From assembly GCA_942486035.1 (NCBI GenBank), contig CALNXK010000003.1:458501-522500 (forward strand): DNA of 64,000 bases, given 5' to 3'. The DNA comes from Porites lobata (taxonomy: Eukaryota > Cnidaria > Anthozoa > Scleractinia > Poritidae). The translations under genes were made by a program, and so were the position numbers. Numbering within the stretch: the first letter of the stretch is position 1; every line of letters starts with the position of its first letter. Below are positions 38,501-49,690 of the stretch, piece by piece. The notes beneath the pieces are model-generated. The model was not told the origin of the DNA, did no database searches, and saw only the letters and a program-made list of their open reading frames with translations.

Positions 38501-41500
38501 TTTGAACCTAGGCCACATTGGTTGGAGGTACACATGAGTACTCTGACCACTACTCCACCCTTGTTCCCTGAGAGTTGTTATTGTTAAGTGCAATAAAACT
38601 TCTGGTAATCAGTTTTTTAAGAATCATTTTGCCTTTAGTAAATCTTTTACGTACCTTTAATTCTTTAAAAAATAGAGTTTTTTGTCAACAATGTTGCTAA
38701 TTCATGGTGGGGTATTATTAAAATAATGATAGGTTCACAAGCATTTTTGACTTTCCTTTTTTATTCTCAGGGCAGTAATTTGTCATTTGCAACAGCCTCA
38801 CAATCATCACTTCCACAGAGTGTGAGTGCCCGCCCTGTTGTTGTGTTCAGGGTTTCTGAAGTTGATGATCAAGCTAGGCAAGCACATCTGTAAGTAATTA
38901 TCGTAATCCTAAGCGCCTAATGGTGAGCAATGTAAAAACATCACAGAAAATTACAAAAATTTCATTTTGAAAATTCAAAGAAATTAAATAGCACCATGCA
39001 AAAGTTGTACTAAAATGTACACTCATTTGAATGACAACACAATAACAACAACAAATAACAACAACAACAATCTTTAATGAATTTCATGCAACAAGTTACA
39101 GTTGTCTTGTCTACACAATTAGCAAAAATACTGGTCTAGGCGAGACAATAATAGTTTGCAATTATATTTACAATAAATGGTTATAAGAAATAACACACAA
39201 ACACAATTGAAATCAAACCTAGTGCAAAACATGTGAAAACTTTCTTCAGATAGAAAAACCCTGGTTAATGTATCAAACCAGACAATCTCCTACTCTTCTT
39301 TGAAATTCGTGCTTTGGCATAGGACTGCAAAGCTTGGAAGTGCAGGACCATTTCACTTTAGATCCCCTATGTGCTCCTCAGCTGAGCAAAGATAATTTAG
39401 TTTCTCTTTTGTTATAATTTTAGATTTGAGAGCTGTCAAACCCTTGATGACAAACGTTCAATAATGGAAAGATTAGATAACCCACTCTCTGATGCAGAAT
39501 TGCAAGAGCAAGAAGTATTGGACAACGTACAAAGTATGTGTAATGTAGCTAGACATAACTGCTGGAGATAAGTATTACTAACCTTACATAACTATTAACA
39601 TTACTGTTTGTTTCAGATGAGAAGTGGCCTAACAGATGGTTCACCATCTGATAATTTGAAAAGATTCCTACCTACACTGTAGAGTAAAGTAATCAGTTTT
39701 AGTTCAACAACTTATACACCTATTCATGTATTAATTTTTTTCATCCTTGATAAAATTTTTAGGACTAAAACTGTGAAAACACAGAGCTAAAAATGAACTC
39801 GCTTATTTTTTCCTTCAGGTATGGTCAAGAGGCAGCTTCACAAGAGGGCAGTGAAAACAATGATGGGTCTTGGTCAACACTTTAGAAAGATCGACCAGTC
39901 TGGAGATGGTCTGTTAGATCAGCATGAACTGCAAAGCGCTCTGCAGTCCTATCATATTACAATCCCTGATGAGGTATGTACAATAGTTACATTCCTTCCC
40001 AGTTATTTCCCTGTCAAAAGTATAACAGCACTATCAAAAATGTTCATAGAGCTTAGTGGCAACTAATTGAGTGGGTACTAAATAAATTATATAGCTGATT
40101 ATTTGGAGGACTGTGAGCAAAAGAAGTCAGATTTGTTTAATAATCATGAGTATGATTATAGACAGAATTGGATGACAAGTTTTGTTAGCAATAAAACTAT
40201 AATAACGGAAACAAAATTTGAGATAAAACAACAGCAAGACACTGTCAAGATATCTCAAGAGTATTTTTATAGACATCATAATATAGACATCATAAATGTA
40301 GACATGAGAATCTAAAAAGAACCTTGGCACCTATTACAGCAGTTATATGTATGATGACACCTACCGTCCAATTACTTCTGTATGATAGGTACTGTATAAT
40401 TATCAGAGTGAGTCCCATTGTTAATGCTAACAGGGCTGCTGATATCCAATCAGATTGGAGTTTATAGTTATGATTAATAATAATATTATTAATATGTTGA
40501 AATGTTGTCATCTTCCTATCATTAAAATCCTCAAGTACAGTGGTGCTCTCTTTCTAACTTTTACACATGCCTTTTCATTTTTAGACTTTTAATCAGTTGT
40601 GGGATATTTTGGATGTAAATGGTGATGGTTTTTTAGACTATGGCGAATTCTCAAGGGGATTTATTGGTGAAATGAATGAATTAAGGAAATCATTGGTTAG
40701 AAAAGTAAGTTTATATGGAGAGAAAGTAAATGTCCACACTGGTATCTTTTGGCTTTTCATGCAACAGGAAGATTGCCTAACAAGAAAGGATGTCTGCATG
40801 GGAGGCTATCATTTTACGTTTGCTTTTATATGGGAAAAAGCTGCTGATTCCATTAATATTAGTCTCCTATGCAGCCACTTTAAACAGCGTACATAGAAAG
40901 TAGTGTCCGATAGCCCGGAGCTAGTGGATTTTGCTATCGGGCTAGTGAATTCTGTTTTTAACTTGCCCGACGGGCAAGTGATGTTTTATGAGAAATTCGA
41001 ATAACAGAAGAACTGTAAAATCAGTTCTGCTCTTTAAAAAGCTTTTGGGGCTAGTTGAAATGACATCTGGGCTAGTAAATGTTAGCTTCAGCTTGCCCGA
41101 ATGTCAAGCTGTAAAAATGATTTCCTTTGCACCCTGTTAAGGGTCATCATGCAATGCTCCGCCCTAGGAGTGTTGCACGACAACCCTGAAAACAGCTGCA
41201 TAGGAGACTAATGCTGTACTTAAGAGTTACCGGTAAGTTAAACTTCTCCGTATGGACACCTTTCACCCTTAATAAGTCTCAAGAGTGATCAACATCGGTT
41301 TTCTCCTAACAGTAACGATAACAGTATTTATTTAATACATAATCAGGAGAAAAGGTCATGAGATATAAAGAAATGGTCATCAAAGGGAACATGATCTGAT
41401 CCATTAACAAATTCTCCATACTAATTTTTGAAGGAAATGTAAGGAGATCAGTCTGGAGAATTTTGGTGTGGATATTGAGGCTTAAAGCTTAATGTACAAA

Positions 41501-43233
41501 CGGATACAACTACAACTCCCAACATTGTTGGCCTACATGGCTGAAAGTTTGACTGGTCTCAAACTTTGCCCAGCAACTCCCAACAAAACGCAACAACCTG
41601 CAACAACATGTAACAGGGTGTGCAAACAGACGCAACTAGTAATATCCACCAATGGTGGGAGTTGTCAACCAACAATGTTGCATCCATTTGCATGGGGTGT
41701 AAAGGGTTTAAGTTGAGCCTCTTTGGAACAAAGCAAAATCTCCATCACAGGATTGTCACTAAGATGTCAAGTTGCCTGGTAAATACACAAAAGGCTGGGA
41801 ATCAAACAGCTAGGGGTTTCTTTTGGTTGTATTTTTTCTCATATTTTCCTTTGAAAGTAGCCACGGGCCACGTTCATAGTAGCCGGGGACCTGCCATCAT
41901 ATCTTAATACAGTTCCAGCTCTGTGATATGGACACCTGGATGCAATGCAGGTGTTAAGCTCTGTCAATAATGGTATCCATATTGTTAAAAAAGGATTTTA
42001 TTGAAGTTCCTAACAGGTTGTGAATTGATTGTTATAATTTTTTCAAAAACAGGTGTTCCGTAAACTTGATCCAAATAAGAATGGCATCATCAGTTTAAAT
42101 AACATGAGAAAATTCTACTGCACTAAGAAGCATCCTAAAGTAGTTTCAGGTAAGAAACTTGTGAAACTGCTTCTTTAGCCTACAGTCATATACTCCCTGA
42201 AAAAAATTCCTGTTGTTATTTATATGTTTTATTTTTCAATGTATCTTTTTCATTGGCTTTACTTGTTAGAGGATAAACTTACATGTCTACAATTTGTACA
42301 TTAATTTTTTGCAAACACAGTGTGGAGTTAAATTGATAATAATGATGATGATGATGATGATGATAATGAACAAGATTAAACAAGCAATAATGGAAAGAAA
42401 TCAATAATGAATGTACATAGTGAGTTAAAAGAAACTTTTTGTTTATACAGCGTTTTATTGTGCTGATTTCTGTTCTTCAGGAGAAGTGAAAGAGTCTGAA
42501 ATTGAGGAATCCTTTCTAAGGTCTTTTGAACTCTGTGAGAACAAGGGACAAGTGACTTATGCAGTAAGATGTCATTGTATATTATTTTTCCTTGATCGTA
42601 GAATGAAGAGGGGGTTGTGTTCAAAGAGGGGGTCCCTCTACCCATAGGCTGTTCAATCAATTGACGTTAATGCCACTAAATAACAGCTCATGATCAGTTA
42701 CCTTGAATCCTTTGAATCCAACTTCGAAATTTAGCCCCCATTCTAGCCATAAAGCCCCATTTTAGAGATCGAACACTATTAACCCCTTCCCCCAGCTTCC
42801 CTGCCACCAGCCTCCTCAAGACTATATTGATCAGAATTAATAATACATGCTATTAAAATTATTCATGCACTCTGATCAAAATACAGTGCAATTTGTCTGT
42901 CCATATCACTCAAATCTCTCTGTCAGACAGCAATTAATTCATCCAAAATAGAATGAGAGTACACCATAACTCGACCCTGATTCATGCTATTTATTTACTG
43001 CTTCCCCCCTGCCTCTCTACACCCCTACCCCCTCTTCATCAAAGCCATTTATTATGCCAGGAAAATTTAGTCCACCATGGGGCTAAAAAGAGGTTTTAAA
43101 GTGTATATAAATTAGGTAATATCTTTTTTGTTACCTTAAACAGGAATTTGAAGATTATTATGAAGGAGTAAGTCTTGGCTTTGCTAGTGATCAGGAATTC
43201 ACAGCCATGATGAGAAACTGTTGGGGAGTGTAG
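26554..43233 (+). CDS. CAPS2: Calcyphosin-2 (EF-hand Ca2+-binding protein), 21 exons, 699 residues
   Basis: Exons are 26554-26850, 29318-29368, 30712-30794, 31479-31524, 31977-32044, 33191-33260, 34147-34242, 34716-34787, 35649-35683, 35816-35900, 35978-36045, 36855-36947, 37834-38001, 38180-38273, 38771-38889, 39424-39533, 39819-39973, 40585-40704, 42053-42149, 42481-42563 and 43144-43233 (TAG). They total 2,100 nt with all phases matching. The first part is Ser/Pro/Arg-rich and disordered-looking. Residues about 320-350 carry the EVLHSEKKKDL...VDQLSR block. Residues about 370-515 form the family-typical central domain (RIVTKNGRDAHRELNGFFF, LPFIQRGCYSHVQGRRK, MDIFVGSNLSF). EF-hand loops: DQSGDGLLDQHE (544-555) and DVNGDGFLDYGE (580-591) are canonical; DPNKNGIISLNN (616-627) lacks the final acid; the fourth (from C661) is shortened. 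The start at 26554 is uncertain because an acceptor-like site also precedes 26598, and an upstream exon is possible. Likely a Ca2+-dependent cytosolic or ciliary regulator; that role is inferred from the family. Confidence 0.9.
27174..29057. mobile_element. 1.88 kb TTAA-flanked palindromic foldback element in CAPS2 intron 1
   Basis: Two arms of about 870 bp (27174-28041 and 28200-29057) are near-perfect inverted copies around a loop of about 160 bp. The ends are GGTGGCTCGACTGG / CCAGTCGAGCCACC and the flanks are TTAA (27170-27173 and 29058-29061). Because of the symmetry, the same 73-codon ORF appears once on each strand (27700-27921 on -, 28310-28531 on +); it is not a gene. The element is about three quarters of intron 1. 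It is a nonautonomous, piggyBac-like (by target site) foldback transposon. Confidence 0.88.
30376..30397. repeat. (ACA)n microsatellite
   Basis: About seven ACA/CAA units in a CAPS2 intron. Similar short tracts occur near 39050 (AAC type) and 42340-42364 (GAT type). Confidence 0.8.
32166..32489. mobile_element. MITE with GCCCAGGGG ends and A/C-rich interior
   Basis: GCCCAGGGGACAGGGATG at the left pairs with CATCCCTGTC and, further out, CCCCTGGGC at the right. The interior repeats 'accccaaaaaat'-type blocks. A shorter related stretch ('tttcaaaccccaagagatcc') is at about 33459-33500. Confidence 0.65.
33670..33835 (+). repeat. Dispersed repeat R4, copy 1
   Basis: Contains 'agtctatgatcatacgagtg', a central 'gatttgtttaatcac' and 'gattacagactgaattggat', partly inverted about the centre. 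A second diverged copy is at 40120-40240. Downstream of each copy comes a 'cagggc.gttgatagccaatcagatt'-type block (34013 and 40431), so the family is longer than the core. Confidence 0.6.
36286..36780. mobile_element. MITE with GTGATGAACAT ends and 'ccttgaaaagtcc' repeats
   Basis: Perfect 11 bp inverted ends (GTGATGAACAT / ATGTTCATCAC), then 'ggtttacatg' opposite 'catgtaagaacc'. Near both arms the unit 'ccttgaaaagtccttgaa' is repeated several times. It lies in the CAPS2 intron between the exons ending 36045 and starting 36855. Frames through it on the minus strand give accidental Phe/Ser-rich ORFs. Confidence 0.7.
37085..37600. repeat. Degenerate trinucleotide tract with strand switch
   Basis: The first part (to about 37320) is rich in GTGGTA/GTGATA triplets. 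From about 37330 the same strand becomes rich in ACCACC/CACCAC triplets, so the halves are partly complementary. It lies in the CAPS2 intron before the exon at 37834. Long ORFs in several frames follow from the period-3 composition. A 'tgacgtcacggcggccac' block follows at 37628. Confidence 0.55.
38375..38573 (-). mobile_element. tRNA-derived SINE in a CAPS2 intron
   Basis: Read on the minus strand, it starts GGGTGGAGTAGTGGTCAGAG (an A-box-like tRNA head) and carries GGTTCAAATCC (B box) about 45 bp later. A tRNA-unrelated body with 'ggttctctcccttgctccaa' follows. This is the usual build of a Pol III SINE. A decayed relative is at 16240-16390. Confidence 0.65.
40120..40240 (+). repeat. Dispersed repeat R4, copy 2
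   Basis: Shares 'agatttgtttaat', 'catgagtatgattatagaca' and 'gaattggatgacaagttttg' with 33670-33835. It lies in the CAPS2 intron between the two canonical EF-hand exons. Confidence 0.55.
40858..41212. mobile_element. MITE with ATTAGTCTCCTATGCAGC ends
   Basis: A perfect 18 bp terminal inverted repeat (40858-40875 with 41195-41212). The interior contains two 'gggctagt' blocks and 'cttgcccga' repeats. It lies in the CAPS2 intron before the exon at 42053. Confidence 0.8.
41287..41490 (+). repeat. Dispersed repeat R1, copy 3
   Basis: Longest copy of R1 here: 'agtgatcaacatcggttttc' through 'aggagatcagtctggagaat' to 'gatattgaggcttaaag'. Confidence 0.6.
41755..41905 (+). repeat. Dispersed repeat R2, copy 1
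   Basis: Shares 'caagttgcc.ggtaaata', 'gggaatcaaacagct.ggg', 'tttcttttggtt' and 'cattcatagtagcc.ggg' with 43331-43485. A short piece ('gatagtagccagggaaaatc') also occurs at 1392. Confidence 0.65.
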
Positions 43234-43330
43234 TAGGCATAATGGCAATAGTCATAAATACAGACCCATGTAATATAATTTTACAGTGTTTGCAATAGAC
43301 CCTGCTGTAACCCATAACCAGGGTTGTTAT

Positions 43331-43485
43331 CAAGTTGCCAGGTAAATATAACAAGTAGGCGGGAATCAAACAGCTGGGGATTTCTTTTGGTTCTATGTTT
43401 CTTCTATTTCCCAATGAGACTAGCCAGGGACCACATTCATAGTAGCCAGGGAAAATTCCCGGCCCCCGCCTCTTAATGACAGCCT
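43331..43485 (+). repeat. Dispersed repeat R2, copy 2
   Basis: Same block order as 41755-41905. It lies about 100 bp past the CAPS2 stop and may fall within the 3' UTR. Confidence 0.65.
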
Positions 43486-44010
43486 TGCATAACACCGATC
43501 AAGGGTGTCAATGCATATAGTTAGTGTTGGGACTGAAGAGCACTTTTATTCTCCAAAAATTAATATGAAAGAAAGTTTTTCAGCTCAAATGATTGGGTGT
43601 TTGAAGCTGCTTTTTCACTGTACATTTTGAGTTTTCCTGTCAGTCTATGTTGTCTATGAGTGAGAAAATTGCCACTAGAAAATTCACTAAAAAACAAGGC
43701 AGTCAAGGGTGGTATTAAAAACCAAGACAATAGCTGCTGGAATTTCTGCTAAGAACACCACAACAATAATAATGAATGGAAACAAGTTTGAGTCAAACTG
43801 ACATAAGTTTAGTACAGTTACCTATCAGGGTTATCTTTAATTGATTTTCCATGCATACTGTGGTTGATCAGAACTATCCAAACTTTAAAGATTTTGCCTG
43901 TTGCCAGCTTAATCATTAACAAAGGAAAAAAGTCATATGATGATATTATTGAGCTCGTCTGAGCTGCCAATTAAAACCAGGGCAGTGAAAACGTTACTTT
44001 CATCACTTAA

Positions 44011-44634
44011 CCCATTCGCCCCTGAACCGCCCGTAACCGCCCGTGTGGATCCAGGTCCTTTCTACCCTTTGTGACGTCATCAGTTTTAACGGTCAAGGAC
44101 CACTTTCTTTGCTAACTTGTGCAGAGTGAAGAGATCTTTCAAACCATACCAGAATGAGCACAATTCAGTCAAGGACACCGGAGAAAGAAGCAAAAAACCA
44201 CGTGACAAGGACCTGAAAATCTCCATGAAAATCTTGTTCCATTACCCACCAACCTTTCCTTTCACCTAATCCTAAGATCCTAAAAGCTTTCCTAAAAACT
44301 CTTCCCACCAAAATGAAGCCTACTAAATGCCCAGCAAGAAAAAAAAAATGAGGCAAGAAAAGCGAAAAAAAGAAGGAGGAGAGAAAGCGAAAAGTAAAAG
44401 TCAAGACTGCTGTGTCACTTTTAAACCCAAAAACTGTCGAAATTTTGCTTTCTGCGCATGTCCGAACTTCGCAAGCTGATATTTTGCATCTGGATCAGAA
44501 GGCCGCCAAGTGTACGACCTGTAAACCGGTTTGTGGTAAGTTTTATATAGCTCTTTATAGCACGACAGTGACCAGAAAACCACTCGACTAGCTTCAAAAC
44601 GCGTTTTTCGGCAAAATCTCCAGGAGCGAATGGG
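44011..44634. mobile_element. TTAA-flanked MITE, CCCATTCGC ends, 624 bp
   Basis: CCCATTCGCCCCTG at the left is matched by CAGGAGCGAATGGG at the right, with TTAA on both sides (44007-44010 and 44635-44638). The interior has an A/G-rich tract and no transposase. Confidence 0.8.
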
Positions 44635-45002
44635 TTAAAGTTAATGTAGAAAGTCATCTCTCAGGCTGTGGTATCACTGGAAGTTGTCTGACCCAAAGCT
44701 TTTATCAGAGAAAAATATTTTAAGCTGGCTTGTTGGAGCTTTAAGCCAGTAAGGTGAGGTATAAAACAACAGACCATAGTTTTCCTTTTTGGAAAAGACA
44801 TGCCTGACAAGGTAACTGTTTTAGTTGGTCAAAGAAGAATAGTTATGTTGACTAAAATTTCAAATGTGTTTGTGGGTTTTACTGAAATTTCTTTTTTTTT
44901 TCTCACGCCTTTAACCGGTAATAACAGATTTCTTGAATTGCATTGTCCTGAAGGTCCTAAATTTATGTATACTACTACATGAGAAAAGCAATTTTATTGG
45001 CT

Positions 45003-45235
45003 TAGAGCAGTGGTATTTCAGCTAATTTTGAAATACCTACATGTGAAAATTACAAAGCTTTTGCGGGTAGTAGTATAAGCAAATAATAGCATGACTTGTT
45101 TGTGATATTTACCACGTAAATACCACTCGTGACATTTCAAAATTTTCTCAAATTACGTATAACAATTTCAAAATATCACTCATGGTATTTATGCCAAGCA
45201 TCACTATAAATCATGCCATTACCTATAGTAATACT
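45003..45235 (+). repeat. Dispersed repeat R3, copy 2
   Basis: Diverged copy of 16975-17225 ('gagcagtggtatttcagcta' through 'ctcatggtatttatgccaag' and 'ccattacctat'). Confidence 0.7.
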
Positions 45236-47071
45236 GTTTTGTACTACATTAAGCAGTACAATAATATTACATTGTAACGTTATTATTTAGTACTGTTTTG
45301 TGAGAGCTTGTTACAGAGCTGTGTGTATAATAATTATTTTGTCACAAAACGTTTTGGACAATTCACGTTTTTAGACTTGAAACAATATTCTACTTGAAAG
45401 ATCAACTTCCCTTTTTACTTCACCTGACAAGACAAAAGAGTGGTGTGAAGATTTTCAGTGGTCAATTAAGTGGCACTGAAAATTTTCCATTTTAAACAAT
45501 TTCATACGAGGTGAGTGATGATATTATTACATTCAAGAAATACACTTTACATTAAAGCTATTAGAAACTCTGAACACCCTATTGGGCTCATGCAGGTTTC
45601 AACCAACTTTTTTTTTTGGGGGGGGAGGGATGGAGGGGGTGGATAGATATATTTGACAGAATTATTGAATCACCTCATCTGTCTAAACACTTTGCTCTAG
45701 ATTGGACAGAGACAAAAGTTTAATTTCTTTGTATGTTTGAGATGTTTTAAGTTAAATCACTCACAAGTATTCAATGTGGATATTTTTATTCTATATTTCC
45801 CCATACATGTATACAACAAGCAGAATTGTAATAAATATTTATTATACTGGATGCTAAACTCTTTGGTATGCGTTTTTGTTTCATATTTTATACATCTTGG
45901 TGTATTACATCGTAGTCTATGTTACAAGGGTCTTAATTTCCACATTTCTCCGATATTATGGGTCCTAAACAGGTTAACAGCTATATGGCACAAAAACAAC
46001 TCACTGGGATCTAAATGAATCAGTAGGGCAAGAAAAACAAAGAGATTAAATCAACTAAAATGCCACGGTTTTCCTCCTTTTCACTGCAACATTTCTGTCC
46101 CAGCAGGGTGTTTTTGTACAATGTGACCTTTAACTTGCAAATTTAGTGCTCATTGCACCCATGGTAACATGGAAATTTTAAGCATGAATAACAAAAGGCT
46201 TCAATCTTGTTTCCCCAGGCTGCAATCTTCTTGGTAAGCACTAAAAATTGTCTGTTCCATTTTATTCTGGTGGGAATGGGTAACATAGACTGTCGGGAAA
46301 ATGTTTTGAGTCCACCTATTACCTAAAGGCTGTGTTGTAATTTACATTAACTAAGAATCATGACTCAACCATGCTATTGACTTAATAAATACCTTCAAGT
46401 TTCTAAATAAATAATAACGATTTTTTTTATGCTGAATGTTGGCTAGCTGGAGATTGTTTTGTTCTTTAAATTGATTAACCTCCCATTACATTGTTAAGCC
46501 AAACATACATAAATATCTTGAAATACTATGATATTCTGAAATGAAATAGATCATAATAATATGCATAAAATGTTGGGCTAATACGGCATGATATATTCAT
46601 TCTATGTACACCATTCATACTCAGGGATAAAATACTTTACAAAGCTGTTTGTCTTTTCTAGTGATATTAAAAGTCTGGAGAGCACAAAAATCTTTAAAAT
46701 GCATTTTATATATGTTCAAAAGTGCAGGACTGGTTTTAAGGTATAATGGAAAGCGCTGTTACTTTTCAAACCAATGTTCTTTTGAGTTGTACTATTAAAC
46801 ATGATAATTGTGATATCCCTTCTCCAAGTAAACACTGTTTGAGAGCAATTTCATGTATTGCCTTAACAAAAATCCTGTAAAATGCTGGATACAGAGAAGC
46901 TGCACTGGAGTGATTTCAGAATGAAAGTCGAGCCACTAAAGATATTGAATTCTGGAATTTCTGTACATCCTTCCCACTAAATTATTCAAATCCAACAGTG
47001 ATAAGTTGTTGCCCAAATTTTTATCAGGAGGTGGGTCATATAACCAAAAGTTGCAAAGGGACTAAAGGAAC

Positions 47072-47620
47072 TACAGTGGAAGCTCTAGTAAGCAGGCACC
47101 TCTAGGGATAAGAAAACGTGTCTGTAACTTGAGCTGGTTGCTTACGAGAATGGTGCTGGTATGCGGCCACTAGAGGTATAAGGGTTAGATGGCCAATTAT
47201 GGAAGCTTTCCAAGCTACAACTGGGAATGCAAAAAAAAGTATTAAATTTTTTTTGTTAGTGTTTGGCTATACTGTTGTTCTGACAACACTGTAATTCAAG
47301 GACAAGACTCAAATTTAAAATGTAACCAGACATGTATGTGAGAAAAACAAACTCTGAAACTGATATAAATTCATTGTGACAGTCATATTAAAAATAATAC
47401 AACATTCACAGGCAAATGAGATTTAATTTCAGGTGTCACCTTATAAGAGTGACATCTATCTTGTACAACGTTAACCCTGAAAGTGTCCTTGGCTGCCTCA
47501 GGAATGTGAAAATACAGAGTTTGTATGGGAGTTGAAACGGGGCTTTCTGATGGCGGCTGTAAAATAATTAATGGAGCTTTCCACTTACAAGTGTCCGTTA
47601 AGAGAGCTTCCACTCTTGTA
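47072..47620. mobile_element. MITE with TACAGTGGAAGCTC ends
   Basis: TACAGTGGAAGCTCTAGTAA at the left is answered by 'ttaagagagcttccactctt' plus 'gta' at the right. Both ends carry TA. Confidence 0.6.
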
Positions 47621-48384
47621 ATAATAGTTATTTTAAAACACCTATTATATAATGGGGTGTAACTTTTTAAAGCTGTGGGCCAGTTTCATGTGAAGTCAAT
47701 TTGTATTCTATTTTGATCAGTGTTTAGACCTTTTAACACGTGTCATGTGACTTGTCTAATAACGTCATTGTTCCAAAAATTATTTTTCGTTTTTTGAAAT
47801 GGAACCAACAACCACATTGACAATTTTTTACGAATATTTTAGTCTGTCAAGACAATAATCATTGTATTTATGAGGAGGGAAAAGGAAAACAAAAGTAAGC
47901 TTTTTAAGGGTGAACACTTTCCAAATTAAAGGCTCTCGATCTTAAGTATATTTCTAAAAATAAATACGTAAGCTGAACTCAAGAAGAAAGATTATTTTTC
48001 AAATAATCTTTTTTCTTGAGGAAAAGAAAAGAAATTATCAAAGTCTTAAATTTAAATGCGCAAAGCCCACTTATAAATTAAATAACTATAAAAATCTAAC
48101 TAGAATGGGATATATAGTAGGAGAGTTGAAGTTTCCCTCCTTCCACATGGTACTATGCTCTTCTGAACTGTCAATTTTACACGTTGCTCCCGGTCCCAAG
48201 TTAGAGTGATTGCGTTGTGATCTGTTTTAACCGCAAGGACAAAATACGTTGAATGGAGAGACTTTTTAAAGAACAGGTACCACAATCCAGTGGATATCGA
48301 TTGCGGGACCATGGCTGCCCCTAACTCATTAAATATTCTTTTGACGACACTAAACGCAATAATCTATTTCAGTTTCACTCACGC

Positions 48385-48852
48385 TCAAACGTTCACCTCC
48401 GGATCATCTGATCTGGTGCTGTTCCTGCCCGCAGAACTCCGTACAATGAGCGATTTTCCTTTGTGTTCTATCAGTAGTCTAGGCAGCTCTCCGTTGGAAC
48501 GTTTTTCGAAGCAGAATCTCACGAAGGAGCCGCTTAGTTTCGCAGCTGGTTTTGTCAGTACGACTTGCCAATATTTGATGCATTTCGCTCGGCTTATGGC
48601 CACAAAACTAGGCGGCATACCGACAGGAAGGATTGATCCATCGATCCATGAATTTATTTTTTCTATGCCATTCTCCTTATCGTACTGCAAGGGATCCAGC
48701 TCTAAGAGATCGCCCACAATGTTTTCCAAATCAACATCAATATCATCGCTTTGATATCGAGAATAGCGCGGACCACACACGGCGGAATCGTAGGTGCAAC
48801 AAGGACAGGTAGTGCTACAAGGGCAGTATAACCAACTGCACATTTGGCCCAT
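48385..48852 (-). CDS. Small protein of unknown function with lipidation-type, Cys-rich N-terminus
   Basis: ORF of 155 residues starting MGQMCSWLYCPCSTTCPCC. Gly2 with Ser6 fits the N-myristoylation pattern, and Cys5, 10, 12, 16, 18 and 19 would suit palmitoylation or a metal cluster, so membrane anchoring is a reasonable inference. Residues 35-75 are acidic and Leu-rich; residues 85-150 are basic and look folded (KCIKYWQVVLTK, GSFVRFCFEKR). I do not recognise the family. After the stop the same frame has two more stops within eight codons and then stays open for about 85 codons to 48100, with real-looking protein (LHSTYFVLAVKTDHNAITLT). This could be a lost extension or an unrecognised exon. 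GAG|gtgaac near the end is a possible donor. A 154-codon ORF on the opposite strand looks like a shadow. Confidence 0.55.
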   Translation of the reverse strand: MGQMCSWLYCPCSTTCPCCTYDSAVCGPRYSRYQSDDIDVDLENIVGDLLELDPLQYDKENGIEKINSWIDGSILPVGMPPSFVAISRAKCIKYWQVVLTKPAAKLSGSFVRFCFEKRSNGELPRLLIEHKGKSLIVRSSAGRNSTRSDDPEVNV

Positions 48853-49690
48853 GGTTTTTAAATTTTCGTTGCCTTTATATCATGTTTTCAGCTCTCACTT
48901 CTCTTAGCTGGCACCTGTGCCCTCACGGAATGCATAGAATTTGGTGCGATACACTATGTGAACTCGTACATGAAACATAAATAGAAATTTGCGTCTTCAA
49001 CGCGGGCTCAACTAATTATGTTAGTCACAAAATACTCGGGGTCGGGAGTGGGGAGAAGTGTGTTAAAATAGCCATTCTGTGAAAATGCTCTCAAAAAGAG
49101 GGACAATGTGAATTTTGGTTTTACAGATTTGCCTGTTTTTGGAATATTGTTTGGTTTTCACATCTAAATTCAACAGTTATTCAGATTTTGTCTTTTTTGG
49201 TTTGCAAGTATCTTGTATTAGTATTTGGTTTTTTGTTTTCACCAAAAAAACGATGCAGTTATTCTGATTTTGGTATTCAGTGCGGTTTCCAGTTTTCAAC
49301 AAGGAAATTCTTGAAAGAAGGACGAATTTTGCATCAGTTTTGGTTCTTTTTTTAATGTTTTCAGTTTTGATCAATATTTTTTTTGCAGGTTTAAGCAATT
49401 TTTTTTTTGCAGTCTTGCTGATTCTATTAGGCCCCAATGCCCTCTTCCTCAACGGCTTATTATGTGAACTACCTTCTCCTGGCATTAAGGCCCTGTTAGG
49501 GTTGAATTCTGACAAGCCAGATCACCTTGAAACAACAACACAAGACAGATGAAATGGTAACAAATGAAATTAAGATGGGTTAAAACTGAAGAGGCAATGA
49601 GGATTGGGGAAAATATCAAAAACAACAGTAGAAAATAAAAGGGGAATGGCCTCCTCTTCAATAAGCGAAATGATGGATTTTGACATTCAG

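Larger units (their letters stand above)
43234..48384. other. Intergenic region between CAPS2 and the small - strand gene
   Basis: Holds repeats R2, R3, a TTAA MITE (44011-44634), a T/G-rich tract (45610-45640) and a TA MITE (47072-47620). Nothing else coding was supported. Confidence 0.5.

Noticed and set aside
48290..48754. 154-codon + strand ORF opposite the small membrane-anchored protein
   Set aside because: The minus-strand reading has the coherent lipidation motif and better composition; this is probably its shadow.
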